From Klebsiella sp. BIGb0138 (GTDB taxonomy: Bacteria; Pseudomonadota; Gammaproteobacteria; Enterobacterales; Enterobacteriaceae), in assembly GCF_004342285.1 (NCBI RefSeq), contig NZ_SMCV01000008.1, forward strand, positions 62,001 through 126,000: DNA of 64,000 bases, read 5' to 3'. Of this stretch, positions 31,017 to 40,687 are shown in pieces. Below the pieces are notes generated by a model. It saw nothing but the letters and a program-made list of their open reading frames with translations, did no database searches and was not told the DNA's origin. The position numbers and the translations under genes are program-made. The first letter of the stretch is position 1; the number at the start of each line of letters is the position of its first letter.

Positions 31017-33389
31017 ATGTATAAATCCACTCAATCACCGGCCTGGTTTAAGAAAAGCCTGCTGGTGACTTCGTTGCTCGCAGCAATGTATCAGACCACC
31101 GCCGGGGCGGCTGATACCACCAGCACCACAGCTCCTACCAACGAGACTTTAGCCGATACCAGCGAACAGATGACGGTGACGGCGCCCGCGCCTGCGCTCA
31201 AAGCAGGCAGCGAGCATTCGGTAAGCGCTCAGGAGCTACAGGATAAAGGCGCCAAAGATTTTGGTTCCATCATGCGGTATGAACCCCTTATCAGCGCCAC
31301 CGGCGCCAGCGGCGGCTCGGGTAATGGCAAAAGCGGCTTCGACCGCGGCGGCTATACCGGGTACAACATTCGCGGTATGGAAAGCAACCGCGTCGGCATC
31401 GACGTCGACGGCATCGCCCAGCCGGACGCTACCGGCCGTAGCTATGTGAGTCGCGCCGGCCTCAACACCTTCGGCATCGGCCGTGATTACATCGACCCAT
31501 ATATGTACGGCAGCGTCGATATTCAGTCCGGCGCCACCTCCACCGAAACCGCCAACAGTTCAATTGGCGGTAACGTCTCCTTCCGCCCCAAATCGGCGGA
31601 TGATTATCTGCTTCCTGGCAAAACCAGCGCCTTTGGTTACCAGAGCGGCTACGATTCCGCGGACCGCAGCTGGCACAACGGCGTCACGGTGGCCGGCGGC
31701 GATGAGACCCTGCGCGGGATCTTCGTCTACAGCCGCCGCGACGGTCAGGAAACGGAAAATAACAGCGGCACGGTAGATGCTTACCCGGCCAACTGGCACT
31801 CCGATGCGTTTATGGCCTCCGGGATCTGGCAACCGAACGACGAACATAAGTTCACCAGCACCTTCGATTACTACCATAAAACTAACCATACTCATTACGA
31901 CACCTGGGATAACAGCGGTAACAGCACGATTGGCGATGCCACCCAGACCAGCCAGACCCGCCGCTGGGGGCTGAGCCTGAAAGACGACTGGACGCCGCTG
32001 AATGACTATATCGACAGCGTCTCAACCAAAGTCTACTACCAGCATACCGAAGCCCACGACTGGACCTGGATGCCGGACAGCACCACCGGTTCGATGGAGA
32101 CGGTCAATTCCAACTATGATACCGACACCTGGGGCTTCCAGACCGCGCTGGCGAAATCCGTGGGCCGCCACGACCTGAGCGCCGGTTTTAACGCCAGCAC
32201 CACGAAAACCCAGCGCCCGTTCAGCCAGTCGCCGATCCCGAGCATCTACAGCGAAATCATGCAGCCGGAAGCGGACAGCCGCGGCTACACCGTCGCCGGC
32301 TTCGTACAGGATAAGATCAACTTCGATCTCGATAGCCACAACTTCGCCGTCATTCCCGGCGTGCGCGTGGTGCATCAGTCCACCAAACCGGAGAACCTCT
32401 CCGACCTGACCGCCAACAGCAGCGTCTTGAGCGAATCTTCGGTGGCTACTCTGTACGGCAAGAATTCCGACACCCAGGTTCTGCCCTCGTTGACCTTCCA
32501 GTACGACATCGCCCCGCGCCTGATGACCTACCTGCAGTACCAGCGTGGCGCGCAGTTCCCGAACGCCAGCCAGCTGTACGGTTCCTGGAACCTTGGCTCC
32601 AGCTATGCCGGAAGTCAGCAGTACGCGCTGATCGGTAATACCGACCTGAAAACAGAAACCAGCGATAACTTCGAATGGGGCATGAAGGGCGAAGTCACGG
32701 AAGGCATTACTATGCGTACCGCGCTGTTCTACAACAGCTACAAGAACTTTATCGCCTATACCCGCTATACCCGCGCCAACAACCCGGCGGAGTTCGCCAA
32801 CGTTCCATCGAACATCTACACCATCTATCAGGCGGAAAACCGCGACAAAGCCTATATCTACGGCGGCGAAATCAGCGCTAAATTCAACTTTGGCACCTGG
32901 TTTGAAGAGGTTAACGGTTTGAGCGCGACGCTGGCCTATGGCTATAGCGAAGGGAAATCGAAATCCAGCTACAGCGGCGACAAATATGTCGACCTCGATA
33001 GCGTCGCCCCGATGAAAGCGATCGTCGGCGTGGCATGGGATGACCCGGCGAAACGCTACGGTACCGCCCTGACCGCGACCTTTGTTAAAGGCAAGCGGGC
33101 GACCGCGACCAACCGGGAGAGCTATAACAATACCGGTTCCGCCATTACCGACTCCACCAGCGAATATATGCGTGTACCTGGCTACGGCATGCTGGACTGG
33201 ACAGCCTGGTGGCAGGTGGCGAAAAACGTGCGGCTGAACGGCGGCGTTTACAACATCACCGATCGTAAATACTGGGATTATCTGAGCAGCCGCAACATCG
33301 AGACCGCCACCAATCAGGACGCTAACGACAAAGCGCTGGCGGTGATGCCTGGCCGGACCTGGCAGCTGGGGGTCAACGTCGATTTCTGA
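31017..33389 (+). CDS. hmuR: TonB-dependent haem/haemoglobin receptor HmuR
   Basis: A 790-residue outer-membrane receptor. A signal peptide ends near TAGA-ADTTS, a TonB box lies in EQMTVTAP, then the plug domain (IMRYEPLISA, GYNIRGMESNRVGIDVDGI) and a 22-stranded barrel ending in an aromatic residue (LGVNVDF). The region QRGAQFPNASQLYGSW with NTDLKTETS corresponds to the FRAP/NPNL motif of haem receptors. ATG at 31017 is preferred to the GTG nine nt upstream. It precedes hmuSTUV and is probably Fur-regulated. Confidence 0.9.
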   Translation: MYKSTQSPAWFKKSLLVTSLLAAMYQTTAGAADTTSTTAPTNETLADTSEQMTVTAPAPALKAGSEHSVSAQELQDKGAKDFGSIMRYEPLISATGASGGSGNGKSGFDRGGYTGYNIRGMESNRVGIDVDGIAQPDATGRSYVSRAGLNTFGIGRDYIDPYMYGSVDIQSGATSTETANSSIGGNVSFRPKSADDYLLPGKTSAFGYQSGYDSADRSWHNGVTVAGGDETLRGIFVYSRRDGQETENNSGTVDAYPANWHSDAFMASGIWQPNDEHKFTSTFDYYHKTNHTHYDTWDNSGNSTIGDATQTSQTRRWGLSLKDDWTPLNDYIDSVSTKVYYQHTEAHDWTWMPDSTTGSMETVNSNYDTDTWGFQTALAKSVGRHDLSAGFNASTTKTQRPFSQSPIPSIYSEIMQPEADSRGYTVAGFVQDKINFDLDSHNFAVIPGVRVVHQSTKPENLSDLTANSSVLSESSVATLYGKNSDTQVLPSLTFQYDIAPRLMTYLQYQRGAQFPNASQLYGSWNLGSSYAGSQQYALIGNTDLKTETSDNFEWGMKGEVTEGITMRTALFYNSYKNFIAYTRYTRANNPAEFANVPSNIYTIYQAENRDKAYIYGGEISAKFNFGTWFEEVNGLSATLAYGYSEGKSKSSYSGDKYVDLDSVAPMKAIVGVAWDDPAKRYGTALTATFVKGKRATATNRESYNNTGSAITDSTSEYMRVPGYGMLDWTAWWQVAKNVRLNGGVYNITDRKYWDYLSSRNIETATNQDANDKALAVMPGRTWQLGVNVDF

Positions 33390-33421
33390 TCGCGCTAATA
33401 AGAGAGCCAGTAGCTTTCAGG

Positions 33422-33485
33422 ATGCAGCCCCCCCTGCATTTTGCAAGAGATGGGCATAAACCTGCACCCCGGCCCCCGGCCGGGG
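33422..33485 (+). promoter_or_regulatory. two hairpins between hmuR and hmuS
   Basis: First hairpin: ATGCAG, six C, CTGCAT (33422-33439) followed by TTT. Second hairpin: an 8-bp perfect stem CCCCGGCC/GGCCGGGG with a 3-nt loop (33467-33485), ending about 28 nt before the hmuS start. They could attenuate transcription so that the receptor is made in excess over the cytosolic genes, or limit hmuS translation. Confidence 0.5.
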
Positions 33486-33513
33486 AAACTCATCGTAGAG
33501 AAGGATGTGAATC

Positions 33514-34554
33514 ATGCAAGACGTTCAACAGCCACACAACCCGCTATGGCAGCGCTATCTGACGACTAAAGCGCAGTCTTCCGCGAAATACGCCCGCGAT
33601 ATCGCCGCCGCAATGGGGATTAGCGAAGCGGAATTAACCGCCGCCCGCGTGGGCCACGACGCCATACGCCTGCAGGACGACGTGCGGGCCATCATCGCCG
33701 CGCTGGAGAAGGTTGGCGAAACCAAATGCATCTGCCGGAATGAATATGCGGTACATGAGCAGGTGGGCCAGTTTACCCACCAGCACCTCAGCGGCCACGC
33801 CGGGCTGGTACTGAACCCGCGCGCGCTCGATCTGCGCCTGTTCCTCAGCCAGTGGGCCAGCGCCTTCCACCTGAGCGATAACGGCCGCCAGAGCATCCAG
33901 TTCTTTGACCCGCACGGCGACGCGCTGCTGAAAGTCTATGCCACCAGCCAAACCGATATGGCGGCGTGGGATACGCTGCTTGCCGAACATAGCCAAACCG
34001 AGCCGGCAGCGCTGACCATCCGACCGGCCGATGCCGCCCGCTATGCCGATACCGCCGATGGCGCGGCGCTGGAAAGCGAATGGCGCGCGATGACCGACGT
34101 CCATCAGTTCTTCGGCCTGTTGAGAAAATATAACCTCTCTCGTCAGCAGGCTTTCCGCCTGGTCGGCGACGACCTTGCCTGCCGGGTTGACAATGAGGCC
34201 CTGCCCCGCCTGCTGGAAACCATCCGCGAAGCGGGGAATGAAATCATGATCTTCGTCGGTAACCGCGGCTGCGTGCAAATTTTCACCGGCGCCCTCGAAA
34301 AACTGGTGCCAATGCGCGGCTGGCTCAATATTTTCAACCCCACCTTTACCCTGCATCTGCGCGAAGACAGCATTGACGAAATCTGGGTGACGCGGAAACC
34401 GACCGCGGATGGCCACGTGACCAGCGTTGAGCTGTTTGCCCAGGACGGGACGCAAATCGCCCAACTGTACGGCCAGCGAAGCGAAGGTCATCCGGAGCAG
34501 GATCTGTGGCGCAGCCAGGTTGACCGCCTGACCACGGAAGGACAGATCGCATGA
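33514..34554 (+). CDS. hmuS: haem-degrading/haem-trafficking protein HmuS
   Basis: A 346-residue cytosolic protein of the HmuS/ChuS/HemS family, built of two similar halves. It binds haem delivered by HmuUV and degrades it, or carries it to other acceptors. A GAGAAGGA ribosome-binding site stands just upstream. The haem-ligand His is expected in the C-terminal half (HVTSVELFAQDG region or nearby); I could not place it with certainty. The stop overlaps the hmuT start. Confidence 0.92.
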   Translation: MQDVQQPHNPLWQRYLTTKAQSSAKYARDIAAAMGISEAELTAARVGHDAIRLQDDVRAIIAALEKVGETKCICRNEYAVHEQVGQFTHQHLSGHAGLVLNPRALDLRLFLSQWASAFHLSDNGRQSIQFFDPHGDALLKVYATSQTDMAAWDTLLAEHSQTEPAALTIRPADAARYADTADGAALESEWRAMTDVHQFFGLLRKYNLSRQQAFRLVGDDLACRVDNEALPRLLETIREAGNEIMIFVGNRGCVQIFTGALEKLVPMRGWLNIFNPTFTLHLREDSIDEIWVTRKPTADGHVTSVELFAQDGTQIAQLYGQRSEGHPEQDLWRSQVDRLTTEGQIA

Positions 34555-35369
34555 AACGCTGGTTGATGCTGATCGCCGCCTTTCCGCTGTTCGTTCACGC
34601 CGCCGCAGAACGCATCATCTCTCTCGGCGGCGACGTCACGGAAATTGTTTACGCCCTCGATGCCCAGCGGCAGCTGGTCGCCAAAGACAGCACCAGCACC
34701 TGGCCGGCCGCCGCGCAATCGCTGCCGGACGTCGGCTATCTACGCCAGCTGAATGCCGAAGGGATCCTCTCTTTGCGCCCGACGCTGGTGCTGGCAAGCG
34801 CTCAGGCCCAGCCCTCTCTGGTGCTGCAAAAGGTGCAGGAGAGTCGGGTGAAAGTGGTCAATATCCCGGGTGGTTACGACATGGCGGCAATTGATAAAAA
34901 AATCGCCGTGGTCGCCGATGCCCTGGGGAAACAGGCGCAAGGCGACGCGTTACGCCACGCCGTAGATGAACAGATCGCCAGGCTGCCGTCGCAGCCGCTT
35001 AACAAACGAGTGCTGTTTATTCTCAGCCACGGTGGCATGAACACCCTGGTCGCCGGGAAACAGACCGCGGCGGACGGGGCCATTGAGGCTGCCGGTTTGC
35101 AAAATGCGATGCAGGACTTTGACCACTACCGCAGCATGTCTCAGGAAGGGGTCATTGCCAGTCTGCCGGACCTGGTGGTGATCTCCGCCGATGGCCTGAA
35201 AGGGATGGGTGGTGAAGCCGGACTGTGGAAACTGCCCGGGCTGGCGCAAACGCCTGCCGGTCGCCATAAGCAGGTGCTGGTCATTGACGATATGGCCCTG
35301 CTCGGCTTCGGGCCGCGGACCCCGCAGGCGGTGAGCCAGCTGAGGCAAAAAGCGGAGCAGCTCCCCTGA
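34551..35369 (+). CDS. hmuT: haem ABC transporter substrate-binding protein HmuT
   Basis: A 272-residue class III periplasmic binding protein with a signal peptide cleaved after about residue 19 (HAAA-ERIIS). It starts RIISLGGDVTEIVYAL like other haem-binding family members; the haem ligand is probably the Tyr in DVGYLRQLN. It captures haem from HmuR for the HmuUV permease. It overlaps hmuS by 4 nt and abuts hmuU at one nucleotide. Confidence 0.92.
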   Translation: MKRWLMLIAAFPLFVHAAAERIISLGGDVTEIVYALDAQRQLVAKDSTSTWPAAAQSLPDVGYLRQLNAEGILSLRPTLVLASAQAQPSLVLQKVQESRVKVVNIPGGYDMAAIDKKIAVVADALGKQAQGDALRHAVDEQIARLPSQPLNKRVLFILSHGGMNTLVAGKQTAADGAIEAAGLQNAMQDFDHYRSMSQEGVIASLPDLVVISADGLKGMGGEAGLWKLPGLAQTPAGRHKQVLVIDDMALLGFGPRTPQAVSQLRQKAEQLP

Positions 35370-36364
35370 TGCGCTCCGCCCCCTCTCGCTCTCTGTGGCT
35401 GATGGCGCTGTTGCTGCTGGCGCTGACGCTGTTCGCCACAACCCTCGGCGCGATGCGTCTACCGCTCGCCAGCCTGTGGCCCTCCGGGGATGAGGTTCTG
35501 CGCCATATCTGGCTGACCATCCGTCTGCCGCGCGTGCTGCTGGCCCTGCTGGTCGGGGCGGCGCTGGCGCTCTCGGGCTGCGTGATGCAGGGGCTATTTC
35601 GCAACCCGCTCGCCGACCCGGGGCTGCTAGGCATCAGCAGCGGCGCGGCGCTGGCGGTCGCCTGCTGGCTGGTGCTCCCGCTGTCGGTACCGGTGCTGGT
35701 GGCGCTGTATGCGCCGATGCTGGCCGCGTTTATCGGCAGCATGGCGGTGATGGTGGTGATTTTTATCCTGAGCAGAGCCCGCGATGGCTCGTTATCGCGC
35801 CTGCTGCTGGTCGGTATCGCCATTAACGCGCTGTGCGCCGCCCTGGTCGGGGTGCTGGCCTGGATCAGCAACGACACCCAGCTGCGTCAGATGTCACTGT
35901 GGGGCATGGGCAGCCTCGGCCAGGCGGAGTGGTCCACGCTGCTGGTGGCGGCAACCTTAATGATCCCGGCCTCGGCAGTGGTGTGGCTGATGGCCTCGCG
36001 TCTCAATCTGCTGCAGCTTGGCGATGAGGAAGCGCACTATCTTGGCATTAACGTCCGGGCATTGCAGCGGCTGCTTCTGCTGTGCAGCGCGCTGCTGGTG
36101 GCGTCCTCGGTGGCGATTAGCGGAGTGATTGGCTTCATTGGCCTGGTGGTTCCGCACCTGATGCGGATGTGGCTGGGGCCGGACCACCGCGGCCTCGTGC
36201 CCGGTTCGCTGCTGGCCGGAGCGATATTATTACTGCTGGCCGATACCCTCGCCCGCACCGTCGCCGCGCCTGCCGAAATGCCGGTCGGTCTTTTGACCAG
36301 CCTGCTCGGCGCACCGTGGTTTTTGTGGCTTATTTTCCGCCAGCAGAGGGCGACCTATGGATAA
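35369..36364 (+). CDS. hmuU: haem ABC transporter permease HmuU
   Basis: A 331-residue FecCD/BtuC-type inner-membrane permease with about ten spans and the typical RLPRVLLALLVGAALALSG and GLVVPHLMRMWLGPDHR motifs. It forms the homodimeric channel with HmuV as ATPase. Its start shares one nucleotide with the hmuT stop and its end overlaps hmuV by 8 nt. Confidence 0.93.
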   Translation: MRSAPSRSLWLMALLLLALTLFATTLGAMRLPLASLWPSGDEVLRHIWLTIRLPRVLLALLVGAALALSGCVMQGLFRNPLADPGLLGISSGAALAVACWLVLPLSVPVLVALYAPMLAAFIGSMAVMVVIFILSRARDGSLSRLLLVGIAINALCAALVGVLAWISNDTQLRQMSLWGMGSLGQAEWSTLLVAATLMIPASAVVWLMASRLNLLQLGDEEAHYLGINVRALQRLLLLCSALLVASSVAISGVIGFIGLVVPHLMRMWLGPDHRGLVPGSLLAGAILLLLADTLARTVAAPAEMPVGLLTSLLGAPWFLWLIFRQQRATYG

Positions 36365-37145
36365 CCGTGATACCGCCTGTATCGCCCGTTCGCTCTCGCT
36401 GCGGCTCGGCAAACGTCTGGCGATCGATGATGTCTCCGTCGAGCTGCACGCCGGGGAGATGGTGGCGCTGATTGGCCCCAACGGGGCGGGAAAATCGACG
36501 CTGCTGCGGCTGCTGACCGGCTTTTTAACCCCCGACCACGGCGAGCGCCACATCGAAGGCCGCCCGCTGGAAAGCTGGTCTTCGGAGGCGCTCTCCCGTC
36601 GCCGGGCGGTGATGCTGCAAAGTACGCAGCTCCACGCCGACTGGCCCGTCGAGACGGTCGTCGCCATGGGGCGCTCGCCGTGGGGCAAAACCCCGGACCC
36701 GCAGATGATCCAACAGGTGATGGTCGAAACCGGCTGCGACCATCTGGCGGGCAGACGCTACCCTTCGCTCTCCGGCGGCGAGCAGCAGCGGGTGCAGCTG
36801 GCCCGTAGCCTCGCCCAGCTGTGGCGGGAAGAGACGCCCCAGGGATGGCTCTTTCTCGACGAGCCGACGTCAGCGCTGGACCTGTATTATCAACAGCACC
36901 TGCTGCGTCTGCTAAAACGGCTGACCCGCGGCGGGCAGCTACACGTCTGCGTGGTGCTGCACGATCTGAACCTCGCCGCGCTGTGGGCTGACCGTATTCT
37001 GCTACTGCATCAGGGGAAACTGGTGGCGCAGGGCACGCCGCAGGAGGTTATCCGGCAGCCGGTGATCGCCCGCTGGTACGGTGCCGAGGTGCGGATGGGC
37101 CAACATCCGGATCTCGCCATCCCCCAGGTCTACCTCGCGCCATAA
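36357..37145 (+). CDS. hmuV: haem ABC transporter ATP-binding protein HmuV
   Basis: A 262-residue ABC ATPase with Walker A GPNGAGKST, signature LSGGEQQRVQLARSL and Walker B LFLDEPTSALD. It energises haem import through HmuU and is the last gene of hmuRSTUV. An inverted repeat follows. Confidence 0.93.
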   Translation: MDNRDTACIARSLSLRLGKRLAIDDVSVELHAGEMVALIGPNGAGKSTLLRLLTGFLTPDHGERHIEGRPLESWSSEALSRRRAVMLQSTQLHADWPVETVVAMGRSPWGKTPDPQMIQQVMVETGCDHLAGRRYPSLSGGEQQRVQLARSLAQLWREETPQGWLFLDEPTSALDLYYQQHLLRLLKRLTRGGQLHVCVVLHDLNLAALWADRILLLHQGKLVAQGTPQEVIRQPVIARWYGAEVRMGQHPDLAIPQVYLAP

Positions 37146-37152
37146 TCCCGGC

Positions 37153-37181
37153 GGGACGAGTATCCATGCGGTGCTCGTCCC
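37153..37181. repeat. inverted repeat after hmuV
   Basis: An 8-bp stem GGGACGAG/CTCGTCCC with a 13-nt loop lies 7 nt after hmuV. No uridine run follows, so its role as a terminator is uncertain. Confidence 0.4.
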
Positions 37182-37327
37182 CTGTAGAGACGGAATGAGG
37201 ATCGCAGCCGCGCATATCGTCACTTTCCCTGAAATACCTATCTCCGTTATGATGTCCCCTCAATGTGATAACAACGAAAACAAAAAGATCGCAATTCATT
37301 AAGAATCAGGGACCTGGATAATACCCT

Positions 37328-39889
37328 ATGAGTACAATCGATAATCTCGACGCCCATACCCCGATGATGCAGCAGTACCTCAAGCTGAAAGCTCAGCACC
37401 CGGAGATCCTGCTGTTCTATCGCATGGGGGACTTTTACGAGCTGTTTTATGACGATGCCAAACGAGCCTCGCAGCTGCTCGATATCTCGCTGACCAAACG
37501 CGGCGCCTCGGCGGGCGAGCCGATCCCGATGGCCGGGATCCCCCATCATGCGGTGGAAAACTACCTCGCCCGTCTGGTAAACCAGGGCGAGTCGGTGGCC
37601 ATTTGCGAACAAATTGGCGACCCGGCCACCACCAAGGGGCCGGTCGAACGTAAAGTGGTGCGCATCGTGACTCCCGGCACCATCAGCGACGAAGCGCTGT
37701 TGCAGGAACGCCAGGATAACCTGCTGGCCGCCATCTGGCAGGATAGCAAAGGCTTTGGCTATGCGACCCTCGATATCAGCTCCGGGCGTTTTCGCCTGAG
37801 CGAGCCGGCCGACCGCGAAACCATGGCGGCGGAGCTGCAGCGCACCAACCCGGCTGAGCTGCTGTACGCCGAAGATTTTGCCGAGTCCGCGCTGATCGAA
37901 GGCCGCCGCGGCCTGCGCCGTCGCCCGCTGTGGGAGTTTGAAATCGACACCGCGCGTCAGCAGCTGAATTTACAATTTGGTACCCGCGACCTGGTCGGTT
38001 TCGGCGTCGAAAACGCGCCGCGCGGCCTGTGCGCCGCGGGCTGCCTGCTGCAGTATGTCAAAGATACCCAGCGCACCTCGCTGCCGCATATTCGTTCCAT
38101 CACCATGGAGCGCCAGCAGGACAGCATCATCATGGATGCCGCCACCCGGCGTAACCTGGAGATTAGCCAAAATCTGGCCGGCGGCTTCGATAATACGCTG
38201 GCTTCGGTGCTCGACTGCACCGTAACCCCGATGGGCAGCCGCATGCTCAAGCGCTGGCTGCATATGCCGGTGCGCGACACCGCCATCCTCGTCGAGCGTC
38301 AGCAAACGATCGGCGCGCTGCAGGAGCGCTATACCGAGCTGCAACCGGTACTGCGCCAGGTGGGCGATCTGGAACGCATTCTGGCGCGGCTGGCGCTGCG
38401 TACCGCCCGCCCGCGCGACCTCGCCCGCATGCGTCATGCCTTCCAGCAGCTGCCGGAGCTGCGCGGAATGCTGGCCGACATCAGCTGCGCGCCGGTGCAG
38501 CAGCTGCGCGAAAAAATGGGCGAGTTCAGCGAACTGCGTGACCTGCTGGAACGCGCGATTATCGAAGCGCCGCCGGTGCTGGTGCGCGACGGCGGGGTGA
38601 TCGCCCCCGGTTACCATGCAGAGCTCGACGAATGGCGGGCGCTGGCGGATGGCGCCACGGACTATCTCGATAAGCTGGAAATTCGCGAACGCGAACGTCT
38701 GGGGCTGGATACCCTGAAGGTCGGCTACAACGCCGTCCACGGTTACTACATTCAGATCAGCCGCGGGCAAAGCCAGCACGCGCCGATTCACTACGTCCGT
38801 CGCCAGACGCTGAAAAACGCCGAGCGCTATATTATTCCGGAACTGAAGGAGTATGAAGACAAGGTCCTGACCTCGAAAGGGAAAGCGCTGGCGCTGGAGA
38901 AACAGCTCTACGACCAGCTGTTCGATATGCTGCTGCCGCACCTTGCCGACCTGCAGCAAAGCGCCAGCGCGCTGGCGGAGCTGGACGTGCTGGTCAACCT
39001 CGCCGAACGGGCGGAGACCCTGAACTACTGCTGCCCGACCTTTAGCGATAAACCGGGCATCCGTATCAGCGAAGGCCGCCACCCGGTGGTTGAGCAGGTG
39101 CTGAAAGAGCCGTTTATCGCCAACCCGCTCAACCTGGCCCCGCAGCGCCGAATGTTGATCATTACCGGCCCGAATATGGGCGGTAAAAGTACCTATATGC
39201 GTCAGACCGCGCTGATCGCGCTGCTGGCCTATATCGGCAGCTACGTGCCGGCGGAAAAAGTGGAGATTGGCCCGATCGATCGCATCTTTACCCGCGTCGG
39301 GGCGGCGGATGACCTGGCCAGCGGTCGTTCAACCTTTATGGTGGAGATGACCGAAACCGCCAATATCCTGCATAACGCCACCGAACACAGCCTGGTGCTG
39401 ATGGACGAAATCGGCCGCGGCACCTCTACCTACGACGGTCTGTCGCTGGCGTGGGCCTGCGCGGAAAGCCTGGCGAATAAGATCAAGGCCCTGACCCTGT
39501 TCGCCACCCACTACTTCGAGCTGACTCAGCTGCCGGAGAAAATGGAAGGGGTCGCCAACGTCCATCTGGATGCGCTGGAGCATGGCGACACCATCGCCTT
39601 TATGCACAGCGTTCAGGATGGCGCCGCCAGCAAGAGCTACGGTCTGGCGGTTGCCGCGCTGGCCGGCGTGCCCAAAGAGGTGATTAAGCGCGCGCGGCAG
39701 AAGCTGCGCGAGCTGGAGAGTATTTCCCCCAACGCGGCGGCCACCCAGGTGGACGGCACCCAGATGTCGCTGCTGTCGGCACCGGAGGAGACCTCCCCGG
39801 CCGTGGAAGCGCTGGAGCATCTCGACCCGGATTCGCTGACGCCGCGCCAGGCGCTGGAGTGGATTTACCGGCTGAAAAGCCTGGTGTAA
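37328..39889 (+). CDS. mutS: DNA mismatch repair protein MutS
   Basis: An 853-residue mismatch sensor of normal E. coli length. The mismatch-binding Phe-x-Glu is in [15 protein letters not shown] (about residues 29-43); the connector, lever and clamp domains follow; the ATPase carries [13 protein letters not shown] (about residue 614) and Walker [14 protein letters not shown]. The C-terminal beta-clamp/tetramer region is present. The gene appears intact, so a mutator phenotype is not suggested. Confidence 0.98.
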   Translation: MSTIDNLDAHTPMMQQYLKLKAQHPEILLFYRMGDFYELFYDDAKRASQLLDISLTKRGASAGEPIPMAGIPHHAVENYLARLVNQGESVAICEQIGDPATTKGPVERKVVRIVTPGTISDEALLQERQDNLLAAIWQDSKGFGYATLDISSGRFRLSEPADRETMAAELQRTNPAELLYAEDFAESALIEGRRGLRRRPLWEFEIDTARQQLNLQFGTRDLVGFGVENAPRGLCAAGCLLQYVKDTQRTSLPHIRSITMERQQDSIIMDAATRRNLEISQNLAGGFDNTLASVLDCTVTPMGSRMLKRWLHMPVRDTAILVERQQTIGALQERYTELQPVLRQVGDLERILARLALRTARPRDLARMRHAFQQLPELRGMLADISCAPVQQLREKMGEFSELRDLLERAIIEAPPVLVRDGGVIAPGYHAELDEWRALADGATDYLDKLEIRERERLGLDTLKVGYNAVHGYYIQISRGQSQHAPIHYVRRQTLKNAERYIIPELKEYEDKVLTSKGKALALEKQLYDQLFDMLLPHLADLQQSASALAELDVLVNLAERAETLNYCCPTFSDKPGIRISEGRHPVVEQVLKEPFIANPLNLAPQRRMLIITGPNMGGKSTYMRQTALIALLAYIGSYVPAEKVEIGPIDRIFTRVGAADDLASGRSTFMVEMTETANILHNATEHSLVLMDEIGRGTSTYDGLSLAWACAESLANKIKALTLFATHYFELTQLPEKMEGVANVHLDALEHGDTIAFMHSVQDGAASKSYGLAVAALAGVPKEVIKRARQKLRELESISPNAAATQVDGTQMSLLSAPEETSPAVEALEHLDPDSLTPRQALEWIYRLKSLV

Positions 39890-39911
39890 CGCCCCTCCTC
39901 TGCCCTTCATC

Positions 39912-39941
39912 CCCGGGCGCCGCCGCTGCGCTGCGCCCGGG
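39912..39941. repeat. REP-type hairpin after mutS
   Basis: A 9-bp stem CCCGGGCGC/GCGCCCGGG with a 12-nt loop, 22 bp after the mutS stop. It may terminate mutS transcription. Confidence 0.6.
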
Positions 39942-39977
39942 AACCGAACGGCAAGCGCGGCGGACAGCCCCGACGCT

Positions 39978-40053
39978 TTAACCCACTCTCTCGCGTAAAA
40001 AATCGATAAATGTCCGCATCCGGGCGGGCATATACTGCTGATCGGCGTCACGC
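39978..40053 (-). pseudogene. LysR-type regulator 3' fragment
   Basis: About 24 minus-strand codons read RRDADQQYMPARMRTFIDF followed by LRERVG and a stop, which is the usual C-terminal end of LysR-type regulators. No helix-turn-helix or effector domain lies upstream. It indicates a deleted regulator gene next to mutS. The assignment rests on this short tail alone. Confidence 0.5.
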
Positions 40054-40095
40054 CGCAGAGCGCAGCCGGCACGTTGGTCATCGCCTTTTCCCTGA

Positions 40096-40260
40096 TATGG
40101 GGGCTGGCGGCAGCTTGTGCAGCAGCGCAGCGTGCTGTGGAAATCGCACGGGGTGCTTTTCTGCGCCGCCGGTGTCACTCTCGTGCCCCTGCTGGATTGC
40201 TTACCGCTTAACAATCAGGCCATCGCGATGCGCCTGCAGCGAAAAAGGAAGAACCGATGA
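40096..40260 (+). pseudogene. unassigned membrane-protein C-terminal remnant
   Basis: A 54-codon open stretch without a start codon of its own, reading WKSHGVLFCAAGVTLVPLL... and ending in a basic tail RLQRKRKNR. It looks like the last membrane segment of an inner-membrane protein. Its TGA overlaps the ATG of the next gene in ATGA fashion, which suggests that it was once translated ahead of it. The family is not recognised, and chance coding is possible. Confidence 0.4.
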
Positions 40261-40634
40261 ACCCATATCTACAAGAAGCAATCGACGCCCATGTGGTTAT
40301 TGAAAACTGGTTAAACCTTGGGACGGGGAGCGTAAGCGCCCTGATGACGCGCTTTAGCTCTGATTTTACCATGATCGGCATCGGCGGAAACTACATGGAC
40401 CATCAGGCGGTCTGCGCCTTTTTTGCCTCCGCGGGCGGCAGTCGCCCAGGGTTAAACATCACCCTCGATAGCCTGACAACGCTTAGCGAATGGCACGATG
40501 GCGCGGTAATCAGCTATCGGGAAACGCAGCGTTTGCCCGGACAGGATGAAACGGTGCGCTGGTCGACGGTCTTATTCAGGCAAGAAGCGGGGGCTATTTT
40601 GTGGCGTCATCTGCAGGAGACCAGACAGGCGTAG
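40257..40634 (+). CDS. DUF4440/SnoaL-like protein
   Basis: A 125-residue protein starting MNPYLQEAIDAHVVIENWL with an AGGAAG ribosome-binding site. The pattern of an N-terminal helix pair, then FSSDFTMIGIGGNYMDHQAVCAFF and strand-rich C-terminal half (AVISYRETQR, WSTVLFRQE) suggests the cone-shaped alpha+beta NTF2-like fold of DUF4440. The function is unknown. It lies between mutS and rpoS, a stretch that varies between enterobacterial strains, and converges with rpoS at a shared terminator. Confidence 0.75.
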   Translation: MNPYLQEAIDAHVVIENWLNLGTGSVSALMTRFSSDFTMIGIGGNYMDHQAVCAFFASAGGSRPGLNITLDSLTTLSEWHDGAVISYRETQRLPGQDETVRWSTVLFRQEAGAILWRHLQETRQA

Positions 40635-40642
40635 CGGCAAAG

Positions 40643-40674
40643 AAAAAGGCCCGATCGCACGACCGGGCCTTTTT
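40643..40674. terminator. bidirectional terminator of rpoS and the DUF4440-like gene
   Basis: Stem AAAAAGGCCCG/CGGGCCTTTTT with a 10-nt loop, flanked by A and T runs so that it works in both directions. It lies between two convergent stop codons. Confidence 0.9.
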
Positions 40675-40687
40675 GAGAGAAAATATC

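Noticed and set aside
40037-40150. A plus-strand frame reading LIGVTPQSAAGTLVIAFSLIWG, looking like a transporter
   Set aside because: It has no start, overlaps the LysR-tail fragment and breaks soon after; kept only as part of the remnant description.
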